Shown here one piece after another: positions 10,971 through 23,672 of a stretch of 64,000 nucleotides of DNA; within the stretch, counting starts at the first letter, position 1, and each line of letters begins with the position of its first letter. The notes under the pieces are model-generated. The model saw only the letters and a list, made by a program, of their open reading frames with translations, had not been told where the DNA came from and did not search any database. The DNA comes from Ustulina deusta. Lineage: Eukaryota; Ascomycota; Sordariomycetes; Xylariales; Xylariaceae. The position numbers and the translations under genes were made by a program. The DNA is taken from NCBI GenBank assembly GCA_023159155.1, contig JAJNNX010000027.1, forward strand, positions 62,001-126,000, in the 5' to 3' direction.

Positions 10971-13099
10971 TATAACCCACGTATGATATGATTTTCTTGT
11001 TTTACAAGAATCCCAACATCATTGGATTCGATCGAAGGCAGCCCAGAAGTCCTTCACTGTCTGATTTTGGAACCTTTTGGACCAGCAGTTTCCAAGGCTG
11101 AAGTATACTAGCATATTTGCCCTGTCTTTGCTCCCTTTTTAGCAAATCGATTGGCTGTGACCTTGGTATAGGCCGGGAATGGTACGGAAGGCTTTCAAAC
11201 CCAGGGTAACGGAAGTTTGGCAAGAGATCGAAAGCGATTCATTCTCTAGAGAGCTTACTTACCGTATCCAATATATATGCCACCATTCTATTCACCTATA
11301 AAATGACCAATCCTTCTCAGATATGAAATGCCTATCATTCCTTCGAACAGGAGATCTGCTCTGGTTAAATTCGACACTAGCTCGTCTTTCAATCTAGCCT
11401 GTCCCTATAGCGCTCAGTACCTAGGTAACGTGTAGGCTCATAGCAGGCTTTTGAGTTGGGCTGCGTGTTCCTAAAAGTACCTTGTTGTCACCCCCCTTCA
11501 CGACCCAACATTTGATAATCACAACCTAAAATTTGGTAACCAACAACTTATTAAGCTAGTGATGTTTGTGCGAAGCCCTTGTTGGAAATTATCGTTTGTG
11601 TTGATATTAAGAAAATGGAGTAATATCTGAGCTCAGTAGGGTAGTTCTGACAAGTCCAGACGAAGGAAAAGAAGGTTTCGTCTATATGCCTTCTTCCAGC
11701 TCGAGCCGTTTTTACTCAGTTAATAACTAAAGTTAGAGAAAGCTAACTACCTAGGTACCTAGATAACCATTTATTGTCATTGGTGGCAGCATGATTGATT
11801 GATTGTGGATCAATCACCAGGGTTTTGTGGTTGCTAACGTGGAATATTACCGAGCCTTGGGATATAAGTGAACTAGAAATCCTAAGACATAAATATGGTG
11901 CCCCTGGTACGCTTTTCTCTCCTTTTACTTTTATTTTTCGAAAATTTTATTATCATTTATGTGCCTGGTTTGCGCTGTCGTCCTCCAACTTTACGGTTTC
12001 TATAAGTTGTCATCCGTACTTTTGTATTACCACATTTGGGTGCTTATCACACCTACTTCTTCTACAAAACTCTATGTTTCTCTTCTCTCAGAAAAGCTGA
12101 AAGATTAGGGGAGGTTGGACAATATGATATTTGAATTAATTGATTTAAGCGGTTCGTCTCTACTACGCGGCACGTTTGACCAAATGAAATACTAGTAAAG
12201 GAGCTTCGGTAGCACAATGATTAGATCATTGCTAGCATAATAACCTCCGCACTGGAGTGCCAAGGATTGTCGAATACGGGATCGAAGGCACCGCTTTTCG
12301 GGATGAGTCCAATTCATTGAACGGGCGACTAGCGAATATTTGCGCTATCTGAGGGACTAATTATCCAAAATGTCGCTGCTAGGAGTATAATAGGCATTCA
12401 TTCACCCCTGCATACCTTTTTGCCGCATGTAACAACAATGTAAATCCCCATCTGTCGAGTTACACACGTCTACGGGCACCTGGAGTGGAACGCATTTCCC
12501 TTGGTGCCCTAAACAGCAGATCCCGTCACTGTTACCGCCGCGTGTAGCAGCTGCGTTGCTCGCGTCACCATTACCACGGTAGCAGGCGCAGACAATACAC
12601 TCAGAACCCTCACGCTTGAAATCCCGGAAGAATCTGGAAAGGCTTCGGTGCCTGTCTAGTTTGAAAACTGTAGCCAAGAACGGGGCTGCTTAAAGACGAG
12701 GAGTAATTAGAAGCCCCCATATTCAAAAGGACAAAGGTTACGAGTTTGACAGATGGCCCACGAAATACCCATAATACAGGTATAAACGGATGACTCTCGG
12801 AACGGGCGACACCGCCGAAGAAATCTAAGCGAGTTTAGACGCAAGATCGTTAAGCCCTCCATCCAAAAAGTACTGCCAGTGACAAAGCTGAGCCGAAGCA
12901 ATGGTGGGGATGGAGAGGACAGTACGGTGCTAGAGAAGGTGTCATCGAGATATAGTTTGACGGTAGAGTGCGATTTACATCTGCTGGGTATGTGGTATTA
13001 AGACAAAGTTGTGGGCAGCAAATGCGGGTAGTTGCTGCATCTAGCAGATATGCCGCAGTCCTTATAGTGTTTAATCATGACACCAGGGGTGACTTGAAG
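10971..13099. other. 2.1 kb convergent intergenic region
   Basis: This lies between the 3' ends of the disordered-protein gene and MON1. It contains TACCTAGGTACCTAG-type motifs at about 11418-11428 and 11748-11764 and a Cys-rich open frame at 12402-12677, listed separately. No other gene is supported. Confidence 0.45.
12402..12677 (-). pseudogene. Cys-rich open frame, possible relic or incomplete small protein gene
   Basis: A minus-strand frame of about 91 codons has clustered cysteines: CIVCAC, then ICC, GKC, DVC and HCC. That pattern resembles small secreted fungal proteins. Just upstream in frame the codons read like the end of a signal peptide (AAPFLATVF), but a TAA interrupts before any Met. 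Near the 3' end a GTATGC could be a splice donor, so more exons are possible. I cannot build a complete gene. It may be a decayed effector-like gene or a chance frame. Confidence 0.22.
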
Positions 13100-14938
13100 T
13101 CAGAAAACCCCTCCGCCAATGATGAACAGTCGTTCTTCCTCACGTTTTGCCCACTGCATGATCTTGTTGGCCCCTTGCGTCATGATAGCTCGAGAGGCGT
13201 TAGGCCCAGCAACACAATAAAATTCGAAGATAGGCGTTACCCAGGCAAGTGATGTGGCCTCATCACTGACACAATGAAGCACTTTCAGATGCGAATGTCT
13301 GGCGTGCATAGTTGCGTGCAGGTGGGAATATAATGACATGAGTTTTCGATGCGAAATGAGACTGCTAAATGTGGGTTGCAGCGATGGCATGCAAAACTGC
13401 ACGTTAGCTCTCGACTTGAACAAGAAATGGCTGATGTGAGCGTTTGGAGCGATTTCTGTTACCGAGGGACGACCCTTTACTGCTGTTGCCTTGATGAGAT
13501 CTAAGTGTCCCTTTTTCTTCAGCTCGGTTACGACGTCGTCTCGCATTTTTTGGAGCGCGAAGAAGCTTTCTTTGTCCGGGCTGATGAGGATGATGGCGAT
13601 TGCCTCATCCACATGCGTTGCGTCTGTTGCGGGCAGAGAATTGTCCGAGCGATCATCTAGGAAGCTGACGTACATGTAAAGATAACCTCGATTGTTGAAG
13701 GCTGGTAGGCAAAGTGGAATCCAGTTTTCGCCCCCGGCAGCCTTGATCCCGCCAGACTCGAACAACATATTAAAAATAAGCTGCAAGTCGCTTGGATGGA
13801 GGGAATGTCTCCGGGGCCGGATAACGCTGACAAGCCGCCCACCAGCGACTATTAAGCCGTAGAGAAGTGGTTCAGCCCTCGCTTTGAGGAAAGCATTGTT
13901 AATGGAGTGTCGATGAGATTTTCGTAGCCGAAGACATTCTAAGGCCCCCAGAAGCACAGATGGCGAGCCTCTCGTGAAGCTATCAGCTAGCGAGGATAGC
14001 AATGTCTCCGTTCCTTGCAAAGGCCGTCGAAGATCGGTCGAGGGCCGGTTGGCAAAAATATTGGTCAATACGGGAAGTGTCAATGTGGACAAAATCTGCA
14101 TATATAGGGCGTTAAGCTGAGCTCTTAGCTGTGAATCGCTCTCGCCGAGTCTACTGATAGCTACGAAATAGAGAGGGCCTTCTGTGGCAATGACGAAGCG
14201 CGTATCCCCGGCAGTGAACCCGAGAAGCGGGCTCTTGGCGCCTTCGTAGAATGATATGATAGTCTGGACCACCCCCATGGAGGAGTTGATCAATCCTAAG
14301 TCACCATGCCTACTGTAGATGGGTTTACCTGCCGATGAAAGAATCATGTAGTGTTTTAATTTGGATTTCCAGAGCTGGAGCCTGTCTCCGTCATTCCAAT
14401 CTCTGTCCGATTCGTCCGGGATATCGGCGAATTCTTGTTCAAACCCAGTGAACGTAGAGCTCTGTTCCGCTCGAATCACCTCGAATGGCAATATTGCGGC
14501 GGACTGCGAACGTAAAAGCATCCAAGCCGGGCTCTTTTTGGCCATGTCTCCGACGAGCAAACTCTCAAGGTCTCCAGGTGGCCGTAAGGTGGGGGCCATG
14601 CTCATGACGCTCATAGACTCGTCGGTATCCTGCTTCCGTGTGCTGCCAATGGAATGGAATCCCATGGCAGAAACGTCATAGCTGTCGGTAGGCTCGGACG
14701 CGCCGTCGTCGGCTGGCGAGCTATCGACGGTTGTCGAAAAAGTGCCGCGAGAGCCATCGGGAAACGACAATGTCTGGATGGTCATGGATGACAGCGCGGT
14801 CGTTGGTTTCGACGACAAAGGAGCCCTGTCCTTCGCTGCGGACAGCTGCGACGGCCTCGGAGGCAAGGGAGGGGGGCGCTCTTCATCATGGGCGGCGCCG
14901 GCGCCGGACGATACGCCAGCGTCTTCATTGCCCATCAT
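13100..14938 (-). CDS. mon1: vacuolar fusion protein MON1
   Basis: MON1 with CCZ1 forms the guanine-nucleotide exchange factor that activates Rab7/Ypt7 on late endosomes, autophagosomes and vacuoles. A single exon encodes 612 residues. The first ~170 are disordered (PPPLPPRP near the start). The longin-type core begins near [22 protein letters not shown] (written here as [14 protein letters not shown], then GKPIYSR). Other family-typical motifs are [38 protein letters not shown] and the C-terminus [11 protein letters not shown]. Length and motif order fit fungal Mon1. The gene is divergent from DOP1 with about 0.9 kb between the two start codons. Confidence 0.95.
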   Translation of the reverse strand: MMGNEDAGVSSGAGAAHDEERPPPLPPRPSQLSAAKDRAPLSSKPTTALSSMTIQTLSFPDGSRGTFSTTVDSSPADDGASEPTDSYDVSAMGFHSIGSTRKQDTDESMSVMSMAPTLRPPGDLESLLVGDMAKKSPAWMLLRSQSAAILPFEVIRAEQSSTFTGFEQEFADIPDESDRDWNDGDRLQLWKSKLKHYMILSSAGKPIYSRHGDLGLINSSMGVVQTIISFYEGAKSPLLGFTAGDTRFVIATEGPLYFVAISRLGESDSQLRAQLNALYMQILSTLTLPVLTNIFANRPSTDLRRPLQGTETLLSSLADSFTRGSPSVLLGALECLRLRKSHRHSINNAFLKARAEPLLYGLIVAGGRLVSVIRPRRHSLHPSDLQLIFNMLFESGGIKAAGGENWIPLCLPAFNNRGYLYMYVSFLDDRSDNSLPATDATHVDEAIAIILISPDKESFFALQKMRDDVVTELKKKGHLDLIKATAVKGRPSVTEIAPNAHISHFLFKSRANVQFCMPSLQPTFSSLISHRKLMSLYSHLHATMHARHSHLKVLHCVSDEATSLAWVTPIFEFYCVAGPNASRAIMTQGANKIMQWAKREEERLFIIGGGVF

Positions 14939-15822
14939 ATTCGGGGTCTAAGGCGAGCTCCTATCATCCTTCAGAGCAACCCAGCGTGGAGATATGTATT
15001 TGCGCCAATCGTATTTCGCGTTGCGCCCGCATTAAATTGTACTACTATGTCCACTCATGGTGTTTATCTCTCTCGTCCGCTCAGACAAATGCCGACCACG
15101 GTAAGGACGACGGAGGTGGTGGTGAGGCTTGTCGTTTTCGTAATGAAGCTGGCGGGCGGTCGAATTCAATATGACAAGGGGATAGTGAGTATACCTAGGC
15201 ATGCACTTACGTAAGGTGGGCATAGTCCACGTATAACCTTTATGTAAGTGCACTCCACTGGCGCAAAGCGGAGATCCTTGCCTTGCCCACACGTCATACC
15301 CGCTAAGGTACGGTACCAGCTATGTGTACCTATTTGCGCCGGGTAGTTTACCAGTACATGTGAGTAGTGCAATCTACATGTATGTAGATACCTACTGTAG
15401 AATGGTGCTGCTCCAGTCTTCAGGAACTGCTCCTTCTGTTCTTTAAACCACAGCCTTGCAGGATGCAGGACCGGTCCTTGGCACACTAGGGAAACCTTAG
15501 ATGCCTACTTGCGTATACCTGCTGTAAGTATGTATATAGGTCAAGAGGTAGGTATCTAGGTGTAGCTGGTACCGCCAAGGACCCCGGTTCGCTGCAGATA
15601 GCTTAGGTTGCGGTTACGTCTCACGCGCCGAAGCCGTCACAAACCCTGACACCTAAGACCTACACCCTGTTGCGTCGTGTCTTTTAACCTGGAGAACCGC
15701 AAGACAACACCCCAAAGACGCATTTGCAACGGGAAAAGCAATGCGCCTTGACTTGTTTGTCGGTTGCCAGTGCGACTCCATGTTTCTTCAATCCGTTCCT
15801 CCTTGATACCTGGTAGCCAATT
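14939..15822. promoter_or_regulatory. shared MON1/DOP1 divergent promoter region
   Basis: About 0.88 kb separates the two start codons, which face apart, so both promoters lie here. TACCTA/TAGGTA patches occur at about 15190-15200, 15380-15400 and 15540-15565. I identified no specific factor site. Confidence 0.5.
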
Positions 15823-18800
15823 ATGGCGCTCGAATCGGGTCCTCGACGTTCCATGTCTCCCGACAGTTCTGGACGCAACACTCCCACCTCACGACAATGG
15901 CGGAATCAGCTGAGTGCAGGTACGAACCCGCGATGCATTGACTGTAGTTTTTTGTTGTCTCTCGACGGCTTGCACCATGGACTAACGGCGCTGTTCCTCG
16001 CTCCGCAGATGACGTCGTCCCCAAAGACAAGCACTACCGAAAATACGCTTCAGGTGTCGAGCGAGCCCTGGCGCTGTTCGATACGGCTCTGGAAGAGTGG
16101 GCAGATTACATTTCTTTCTTGAGTAGGCTCCTCAAAGTTGGTGCTCTGTCCCGCTCTCTTGCCCAAGCCCCTGCCGTCAAGACACTCACATTGCTGGTTC
16201 TTCTAGGCCCTGCAAGCTCGGCAAGCGAGCACCACGACCATACCCTCGAGAGCTCTCGTCGCAAAGCGCCTTTCCCAATGTCTCAATCCGTCTCTCCCGT
16301 CCGGCGTCCACCAAAAGGCTATCGAAGTATATGCATATATATTTTCCGTCATCGGTGAACATGGACTGTCGAAAGATCTTCCATTGTACCTCTCGGGCTT
16401 GGCCCCGACCCTTTCGTTTGCTTCCTTGGCTGTCCGAACTCGATTCCTCGATCTGCTAGAGAAGTATCTTCTTCATGTAGAGCCGCTGGCTCTTCGCCCG
16501 GCCATGAAATCTATAATCATGGCGCTTTTGCCGGGACTGGAGGATGAGACGAGCGAGGATTTTGATCGCACTTTGAGCTTAGTGGAGAGCTTTAAAACTG
16601 TCATTCGGCCACCAAACAGCCGGTCTCTTACAGAAAAACACTCGACCGGCGATGACTTCTTCTGGCAGTGTTTCTTTTTGGCCGCTATCACGAGTGGAAG
16701 TCGGCGACCCGGTGCACTAGCATATCTGGCTCGAAATTTGCCCCAGTTAGGACAACCTCTAAATTTTGAGCCCTCGTCGAACAAAAACAAAGGAGCAAAA
16801 ACTGATGGCCTGGCGGCGGCCCTCTCGAACATGGTGACTTCTCCCGAGCCTGGCTTGCTCCTGAGATGTTTTGCTGCCGGCCTCGGGGATGAGCAGCTCT
16901 TAATTCAGCGAGGCTTTCTTGATCTTCTCGTGACTAACTTGCCCTTGCACTCCAAAGTGCTCCAGAAACGTGTAAAGCCGGGTGATTTAGAGCTACTTCT
17001 TCGTGCGGCTGTGGGAGTTGTCACCAGGCGAGACATGAGTCTAAATCGAAGACTCTGGACCTGGTTTCTTGGGCCTGAGCAACCTCAACAAGAACAGGAA
17101 AATGGGTTGGAGTCACCTACATCTCCGTCCGAGAACCATCACGGCTACCTAGCTTCAAAAACAAGCTATTTTGAAGAACACGGTCTCCAACCACTGATTA
17201 ATGCACTAATGTCCATGATCAAGGCTTCATCTGATACTGACGCTGCAGAAAAAGCTAAGCCGTACCGAATTTGTCTGTCTCTCATGGATAGGTGGGAGAT
17301 TGGTGGCCTTGTCGTGCCTGAAATATTTCTCCCTGTGATCATTAGTGTGAGAGACTTCAAGTCCAAAACCAGAGATAAGGTCGCCTTCAACGAAGTACTA
17401 CGCAGCGCCAGCGTGTTTTTCGATGGTGTTGAGAGTGGACTCATTTACGGCGAGCTTGTAGGGCTCATGGCTCAAGCTATAGGTCCCGGAAATATGTTGG
17501 TATCGGAACGTGTCGAAAAGTTGACACTTGTCCAATTTATTATGACCCATTTTAACATACGAGAAGAGGAAATGATAACTCTCCACGCCCCCCTTGCGGC
17601 GTTATCCAGCCTCGCCATGGTGGAAGATGTTAGCGAGCGTACTGAAAAGTCACAGTCTTCGCTAGCGAATGAGAGTGCCCCTATTATAGCCCAGGCACTC
17701 GACATTGCTTTGAGCATGATCGAGCTTGTTCCAGAGCGCACATTTTCGGCCAACTCGCACCAAAACTCACGTATGTCGGCTGATACTACGATTTTAGCTT
17801 CGACGTCAAACAGTGAGCTGCTCAAGAAGATCAGGCACTTCTACGTATCGGAGCAAGGAAATGTGGAAGCTGGTTCAATTCCGTTCTCCGCCCACAAAAT
17901 GGGGCATCTTCTGGTACATAAAGCTTGCAGCCTAATCTGCAGCAGCTTCACATCCACAAATCATTTGGGTGATGTGTCTACACGAAGCCGTTTACTAGTC
18001 CTGTTGCTATCGAAGACATCTCTGGAAAACGTTCTCGATACAGAGAGATTGCTCTCTTCGATGCACGCTCAACTTGCACATGCTACGATACCCTTTGTCT
18101 CCTTCAAATCTGTTCTGTCACTCGCCACGCAGCTTTACTATAGCGATCTGATCCCAACAAACTCCCTGTCCGACTTAGTCGATCCTTTGGTGCGCCACGC
18201 ATGGGGTTTCCTATCAGCAGCGGAGCCAAAATACCATGTCGAGGCTGTCAGATGCCTGTGGCAGCTACAAACTGCCCTTTCCGTTTCAAACCGTGACATT
18301 GAAGCAGCCATTGCAAGTATTATGCTCGAAAGCGACATTACAGGGACATTTGTAGTTCGCGCAGCCGACCCAGGCCGAAGTTTTTGTCTTCTGTGGTCTC
18401 ACACCCTCCAAGATAATGCCTCGTATTCCGATCGCAGAGCTCCTAAAACGCCATTGGGAGAACCTAAAAACCCTCCCCGATTATCCGGGATGGATTACTA
18501 TGAGGTCATGCTCACAAGGCCTCTTTTCCTTGTGCTTGATGCCCTACTAGACGAGAGAACTCAGTTATTCATGGTAGTAAAGCATTGGCTCAACAACGTG
18601 GTTGGCATTGAAAAGTACGTAGAAATTCTCGCTCTCAACACGTTAACAAGTATGCTAATATTTTTTAGGCTCTTTTTAGTGTTCGTAACGAAGATCTCGG
18701 AACTTCGCTTTCTTCGCACCCTTCCGAAGACCGTGAATTATACCAAGTCAAATGCGTCAGCCAGCTTTTCAGGTGAAGACGAGCTCGATCTCGGGTTGTA

Positions 18801-21766
18801 TTACATCCGCACATTATCCAACGTTCTTCGATGGGCTCCAGATGCATTATGGGGTGTCTTAGCTACGAGGATTATCGAGGAGCCCGGACAGAGCCTATCA
18901 GAAATTAGTAAGTTCTCTGTCAAAGTGCAACTGCCAGACTCGACTAACGACTATAGCTGGTACTGAAGGCGACTCCTCTCTTCAAGAATTTTTCGTGCAT
19001 GTTTGCTTGCGTTGCGTAGCTGGAAACAAATTTCCCGAGGATAGAGCAATGCAGATCCGCGCCGCCCAGCTTCATCGCAGTGCTCTTACACTGCTGCATC
19101 AGATCCTTCTAAATCCATATGCTGAAGCGCTATCCTCTCTGAAATTAGAGACATCCCTCACCGATCGACTTAGCCAGTCACTGGAACTCCCTGATCCATA
19201 CATCCAAGTCCTTCTATTAGATGTGGTTTTCGCCTCTCTGAGGCTTCGGGACGCATCATCGGCAGAGCTACCAAACTCTCCAACCGGGGAAAAGCGCACG
19301 TTAAGTTATTCTTCCGGCAGTATGCGACGGCCCTCTGCCTCGATGGAACACATTGCGGAGCCTTCACCGCCACCACCTTCACTTCTTAAATGTATACAGT
19401 CAGGGCTCAGCTCACCAAACAGCCGTTCTGTCTTGGATAGCTGGGTGGGGTTTTTGACAGAGAGTCTCCCGCTCTATTCAAATACCATCTTTCAGGTATT
19501 AATCCCCCTGGTTGAGACCCTGTGTGGTCAGATTAGTCACACTTTCGATGACCTCCGAAGGATGTTTAACCAAAGCGAAAGCCCCTCCTCTAGCACAAGT
19601 GCCCCCGAGTCAACGCTTATATCGTTATTAAATGCGCTCGAACAAGTATTAGCCAAGGCTCATGATCAACTGCTCATGGAGGAGTCTCGAGCTCAGGTAG
19701 TAAAGAGCCCCGATCATCCCCAAGGCTTCTTCGGAAATATGGTGTCTGGAGTTTTCAATTCGGACGCGCCGCAATCGCGCAGCGCCACGGCGAATGACAG
19801 ACTCACTGTACTTCTTGCGTTTCAAGATGCTGTTCGAATGTGCTTCAAGATCTGGTCTTGGGGTCAAGGGCGTGAGGCTAGTCGCCTTGACCCCGACTCG
19901 GCATCTTCATTCAAATACACATCTCTTCGAATGCGTAATCGCGCCAGACGCTTACTTGAACATGTTTTCACCGCCGAGGCTCTAGAATGCCTTGAAACAG
20001 TCATTGATATATGGCGTACGGCATTAGAAACCCCCAGTATTGCCAAGCAGTCCGAAGAAGTTTTCAATCTTCTTCCTGCATTAGACGGCTCTCGTCCGCA
20101 GCACACGATCCCAGCTATTTTCAATGCAATTTATAGCCGCACAAACCCCAGTGCCTTGGATCCCTCTAGAAAATCGACGATGACTGTGGCATTACAAGAT
20201 ACGGATTTGGCCATCTTTTTGGTCGATTATGCACGGTCACTTGAGGACGATGCAATGGACGAGATTTGGCAAGACTGCATGATTTTCTTGAAAGACCTCC
20301 TTGGCAACCCCTTCCCGCATAGGCAAACATTACCTAGCCTATTAGAATTTGCTGCGATTCTAGGTGAGAAAGTGGATAACACAAACTTTGGAGAGCAACG
20401 TAAGATGAGACGAGAGCTCGGAGTGAGTTGTTTTCGTTTCCTCGGTTCTTGGAAACTTGCTAATAGCGATTAGGACCTCTTCCTCAGGCTCTTAACAGCT
20501 CTTTTTACGACAAGACCCACGTCGTTCACTGATGGTCTATCAAGTCCTCACCCAGACGCAGACATAAGGAACATGACTCCTTCTGAAAGAGCAGACGACG
20601 TTGTCGGTATCCTGTCTAGGATCGTACCAAATCTTCCAAAGATTCTCGTCGAATCAGACCGCGTCTTGACTGCCGCGCAGGCTATATCTACAAATTTGAT
20701 CGGACCATCCATTCGCTCAAAAGCCTTCCCAGACACTATCACGAAAACAACATTAACCTTACTCCAGGAACTTACCAGGCTACCAAGCAATCAAAAAACC
20801 TGGAAGAAGGATGTGGGCGACGCGTTCAACGATCCGAGATTCTTCACCTCATCCGCTGCTCTTGTACAGAGTGACTGGCTACCGCTCCTAAACCTCTGGA
20901 CGGTTACTGACAAAGATCGAATGGCGGAGATTTTAAGTCGCATCTCATCCCCTACAACTGCTGGCATAGTTTTTGGAGTGGGTGCAACTTCTGCAAGGCT
21001 TGAGGCCGACCGTAAAACGCAGCTGAATCTTCGGCGTATCGCAGCCTTGATTCTAGCGTGTGGCACAGACACATTTGTGACGGATCTACCATCAATTCTG
21101 GACCGTGTTGTCGAGCTTCTAGCAGCGACTGCGACATCTTCACCTTCGTCGACTACACGGGCGGATATCTATATGGTGCTTCGTGCCTTGGTGCTTCGGA
21201 CGTCGACCGTTCATTTGGCCCCTCTATGGCCGATTGTTAATTCGGAGCTTCACGTTGCCATTTCGTCCGTCGCAGCACCTGATAATAGTCCTTCTTCAGA
21301 CACATACAGTAATGTCTCCATTCTTCATGCGTGCAAGCTGCTAGACGTCTTGATTGCCGCAGCGCCTGATGATTTCCAGCTACATGAATGGCTGTTCATC
21401 ACGGACACTATTGACGCCATCTATCGCTCGGCTACCTACCAGCCGATTGCCTTAGTGGATGAATTATCGGAGGAGCTCGGAAACGCAGCCACCAGTTTAG
21501 CATTACCTCCTGAATCTGCCGCGATGATTGCCTCTGGTGGATCGGGACAGCGACGACCTCTCTTGGGACTGGGAGGCATTAATGATGAACTCACGGTTGA
21601 CAGGAGGGATGAACTTATTGTTAAGATTTTGCGGCCCTTCTTCGGCCAGCTCAGCATTTACGCCTACGAATCCACGTACGCTATGGGCGCGCTGGATGTT
21701 GAGGGCTGTATAGTGAGCCTCCTCAAGGACCTGTTTGATGAGAAAAGCATTATCAAGGCGTTGTGA
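15823..21766 (+). CDS. dop1: Dopey family protein DOP1
   Basis: Dop1 is a large peripheral membrane protein of the Golgi and endosomes. In yeast it works with Mon2 and the flippase Neo1 in endosomal recycling; in Aspergillus the homologue DopA affects polarity and development. Six exons fit in phase: 15823-15919, 16009-16136, 16207-18614, 18669-18907, 18957-20422 and 20474-21766, about 1876 residues. The conserved Dopey N-terminus starts in exon 2 (KHYRKYASGVERALALFD, then ISFLSRLLK) and runs across the junction into ALQAR and RLSQCLNPSLPSGVHQKAIE. Conserved C-terminal blocks include LDLGLYYIRTLSNVLRWAPD and SIYAYESTYAMGALDVEGC. Intron 4 boundaries come from an acceptor with a CTAACGAC branch region, giving EITGTEGDSSLQEFF. 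The 54-nt intron 18615-18668 is a multiple of three without a stop. Confidence 0.93.
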
Positions 21767-22114
21767 ACTTGAGTAACGACTTCGTTGCCTATGTGTAACA
21801 CTAACTAGAGGGGTCCATTAGCATATATATATAAAAATCCTTAGGCCCCATCACATTCCAGGGCTCAAGTTCAACATGACAATGATGTTCTTACTACGTA
21901 TCTCCGTATCGCATGATGAAAGCGCAGTGTGACTAGATAGATCCTATCATCCTCTCAACGTTGCAAATCGGTGTCTTGTGCCGTCGATTTTCATTTCTTC
22001 CATCTTCTATTCGTAGATTTGAGTAGGTGGTATACTACCAAGACGCGCCGTTTTTTGACATTGGTAAATTCTCAGCAACGACTTCTGCCAGCTGCCGCTC
22101 TTAGCCCGGCCGTA
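21767..22114. other. convergent intergenic region DOP1/bZIP
   Basis: 3' flanks of DOP1 (plus) and the bZIP gene (minus). No gene seen. Confidence 0.5.
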
Positions 22115-23672
22115 TCAATCGACTCCCCTCCGGACTTCATTTCTCGCCCTCGTACCCCCCTCATCCCAATCCGTCTCCGTCCCCGTCCCCATCCCCATCC
22201 CCATCAGCATCACCATCTCCTCTTCCGTCTCTTCATCACCGAAATCCATCATCCCCCCCTCCCCCTCCCCCTCCTCCTTCTCCTGCTCCTGCTCCTCCTC
22301 TTCCGCGATCCCAGCAGCACCCCTCCAGGTCCGCGGCAAGAACCCGACGACCTTCTCCAGCGCGGCCTCGAAGACGTCCCGCTGCACGGCGGCCCCGAAC
22401 ATGACGCAGTGGACCTCGGCGGAGAGCTCGCGCTTCAGCTCCTCGAGCACCGCCGCGTCCGTGGCGACGGCCGCGCCGTACAGCGACGCGAGCTCGAACC
22501 ACGCCTGCACGGGCGCGAGCTCCGAGTCGGACGCGTTCAGCGTGCCCGCGAGCCGGCGCAGGTTCGTGAGCGTTAGGGCCCTGGAGGACCACGCCAGCTG
22601 GGGCCCCGCGGCCGGCGACGGCGCTGCTACTGCTGCTGCTGTTGTTCTTGTTGTTGTTGTTGTCGTCGTCGGGTGGGAGGAGGGAGAGGTTGATGCACTT
22701 AGCTGTTGCTGCAGGTCGTTGATGCGGGCGAAGACGTCGAAGGGGGCGGTTTGCAGCACCAGGGCCGTGGCCATGAGGGCGTGCCCGTTTAGACCTGGAT
22801 TGGCGCACGGGGCGGGAGGGTGTTGCTGGTCTTGGGAGGGGTGGTGATGGTGGTGGTGCTCGAAGCAGGATTGATCGATGTGATCCCAGCAACAATGCTC
22901 TAATCTAGAGGCGGGAACGAGGATCATGTAAGTTAGCTTTGCGTGTCCATCCTTGCCTCTTAACGGAAACATCTGTAGTCGTCCCTTTTTTTTCTTTGCT
23001 ATTTTATGATTCGGTGCCGTAATTAATCATAGGGGGCAATGGGAAATATCACGTGGATAAGGGGCGGGACCCGTGCAAAGAGAAGTGAGAGAAGAGTGTC
23101 AAGGGAAGACTCATACGCTAGAATGAAATTGATGACCAGATCGGTCTGCTCCTCCGATAGTGAGATCTCCATCATGGCGACGTCTTCCAGGCTCGTGCCG
23201 ACCGTCGATGCCGGAGTGGTGCCGCTCGGCCCCTCGGTCACATATGAGCTAGTGGCCCTGCTGCTGCCGCTCATGTCCGGCAGCGAAGGCGAGAGACGGC
23301 TGACGTGGAATGCCGGCGTGCCCAGGTGCTCGATGATATCGAGGGAAACGGTATAGTTGGGTGCGAGAGACGTGGAAAACGCCATGTCCGTCACGTTGAC
23401 CGGCGACACGCCAACAGCCCCGGCGACGACGGGCTCGTGATCTCCGCGAGGTAACTGCGTCCTTATGGCGCCATTCTGGTTTCTCAGGCTCTCGATCTCC
23501 TGCTCGACCCTGGTGATGTCGTCACGCAACTTCGTGACGTCCATCTCGAGCTGCTTGGTGTAGTTCGCCTTGCGCTGACGATGTTGCCGCTGGGCGTTTC
23601 TGACTTGCTGTCGTCGCGCCTTGGATTTAGCCTCCACAAAGGGTTCTGTCTGGGCGTCATCTTCGCCACGTT
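22115..23672 (-). CDS. bZIP transcription factor, 5' end unresolved
   Basis: Exon 23117-23672 carries a basic region with the signature KARRQQVRNAQRQHRQRK, followed by a leucine-zipper-like heptad stretch (QLEMDVTKLRDDITRVEQEI). A GTATGA donor and a GCTAAC/CCTCTAG acceptor join it to exon 22115-22904, giving INFILALEHCCWDH across the junction. That junction is typical of a Sordariomycete bZIP family. The second exon has poly-His, poly-Thr and Glu/Gly-Met low complexity, plus a conserved helical part (LKRELSAEVHCVMFGAAVQ). The frame is open back to an in-frame TAA next to a possible acceptor at 23673, so a short upstream exon with the start Met is needed. One option is ATG at 23779 with a weak donor. 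Its target genes are unknown. Everything upstream of the basic region is uncertain. Confidence 0.8.

Noticed and set aside
12196..12300. tRNA-like sequence with an A-box-like TAGCACAATGATTAGA
   Set aside because: I could not fold a consistent anticodon stem or find a proper B box at the right distance; at best a relic.
22236..22895. 219-codon minus frame rich in Arg/Gly
   Set aside because: It is a shadow of the GC-rich second bZIP exon in another frame.
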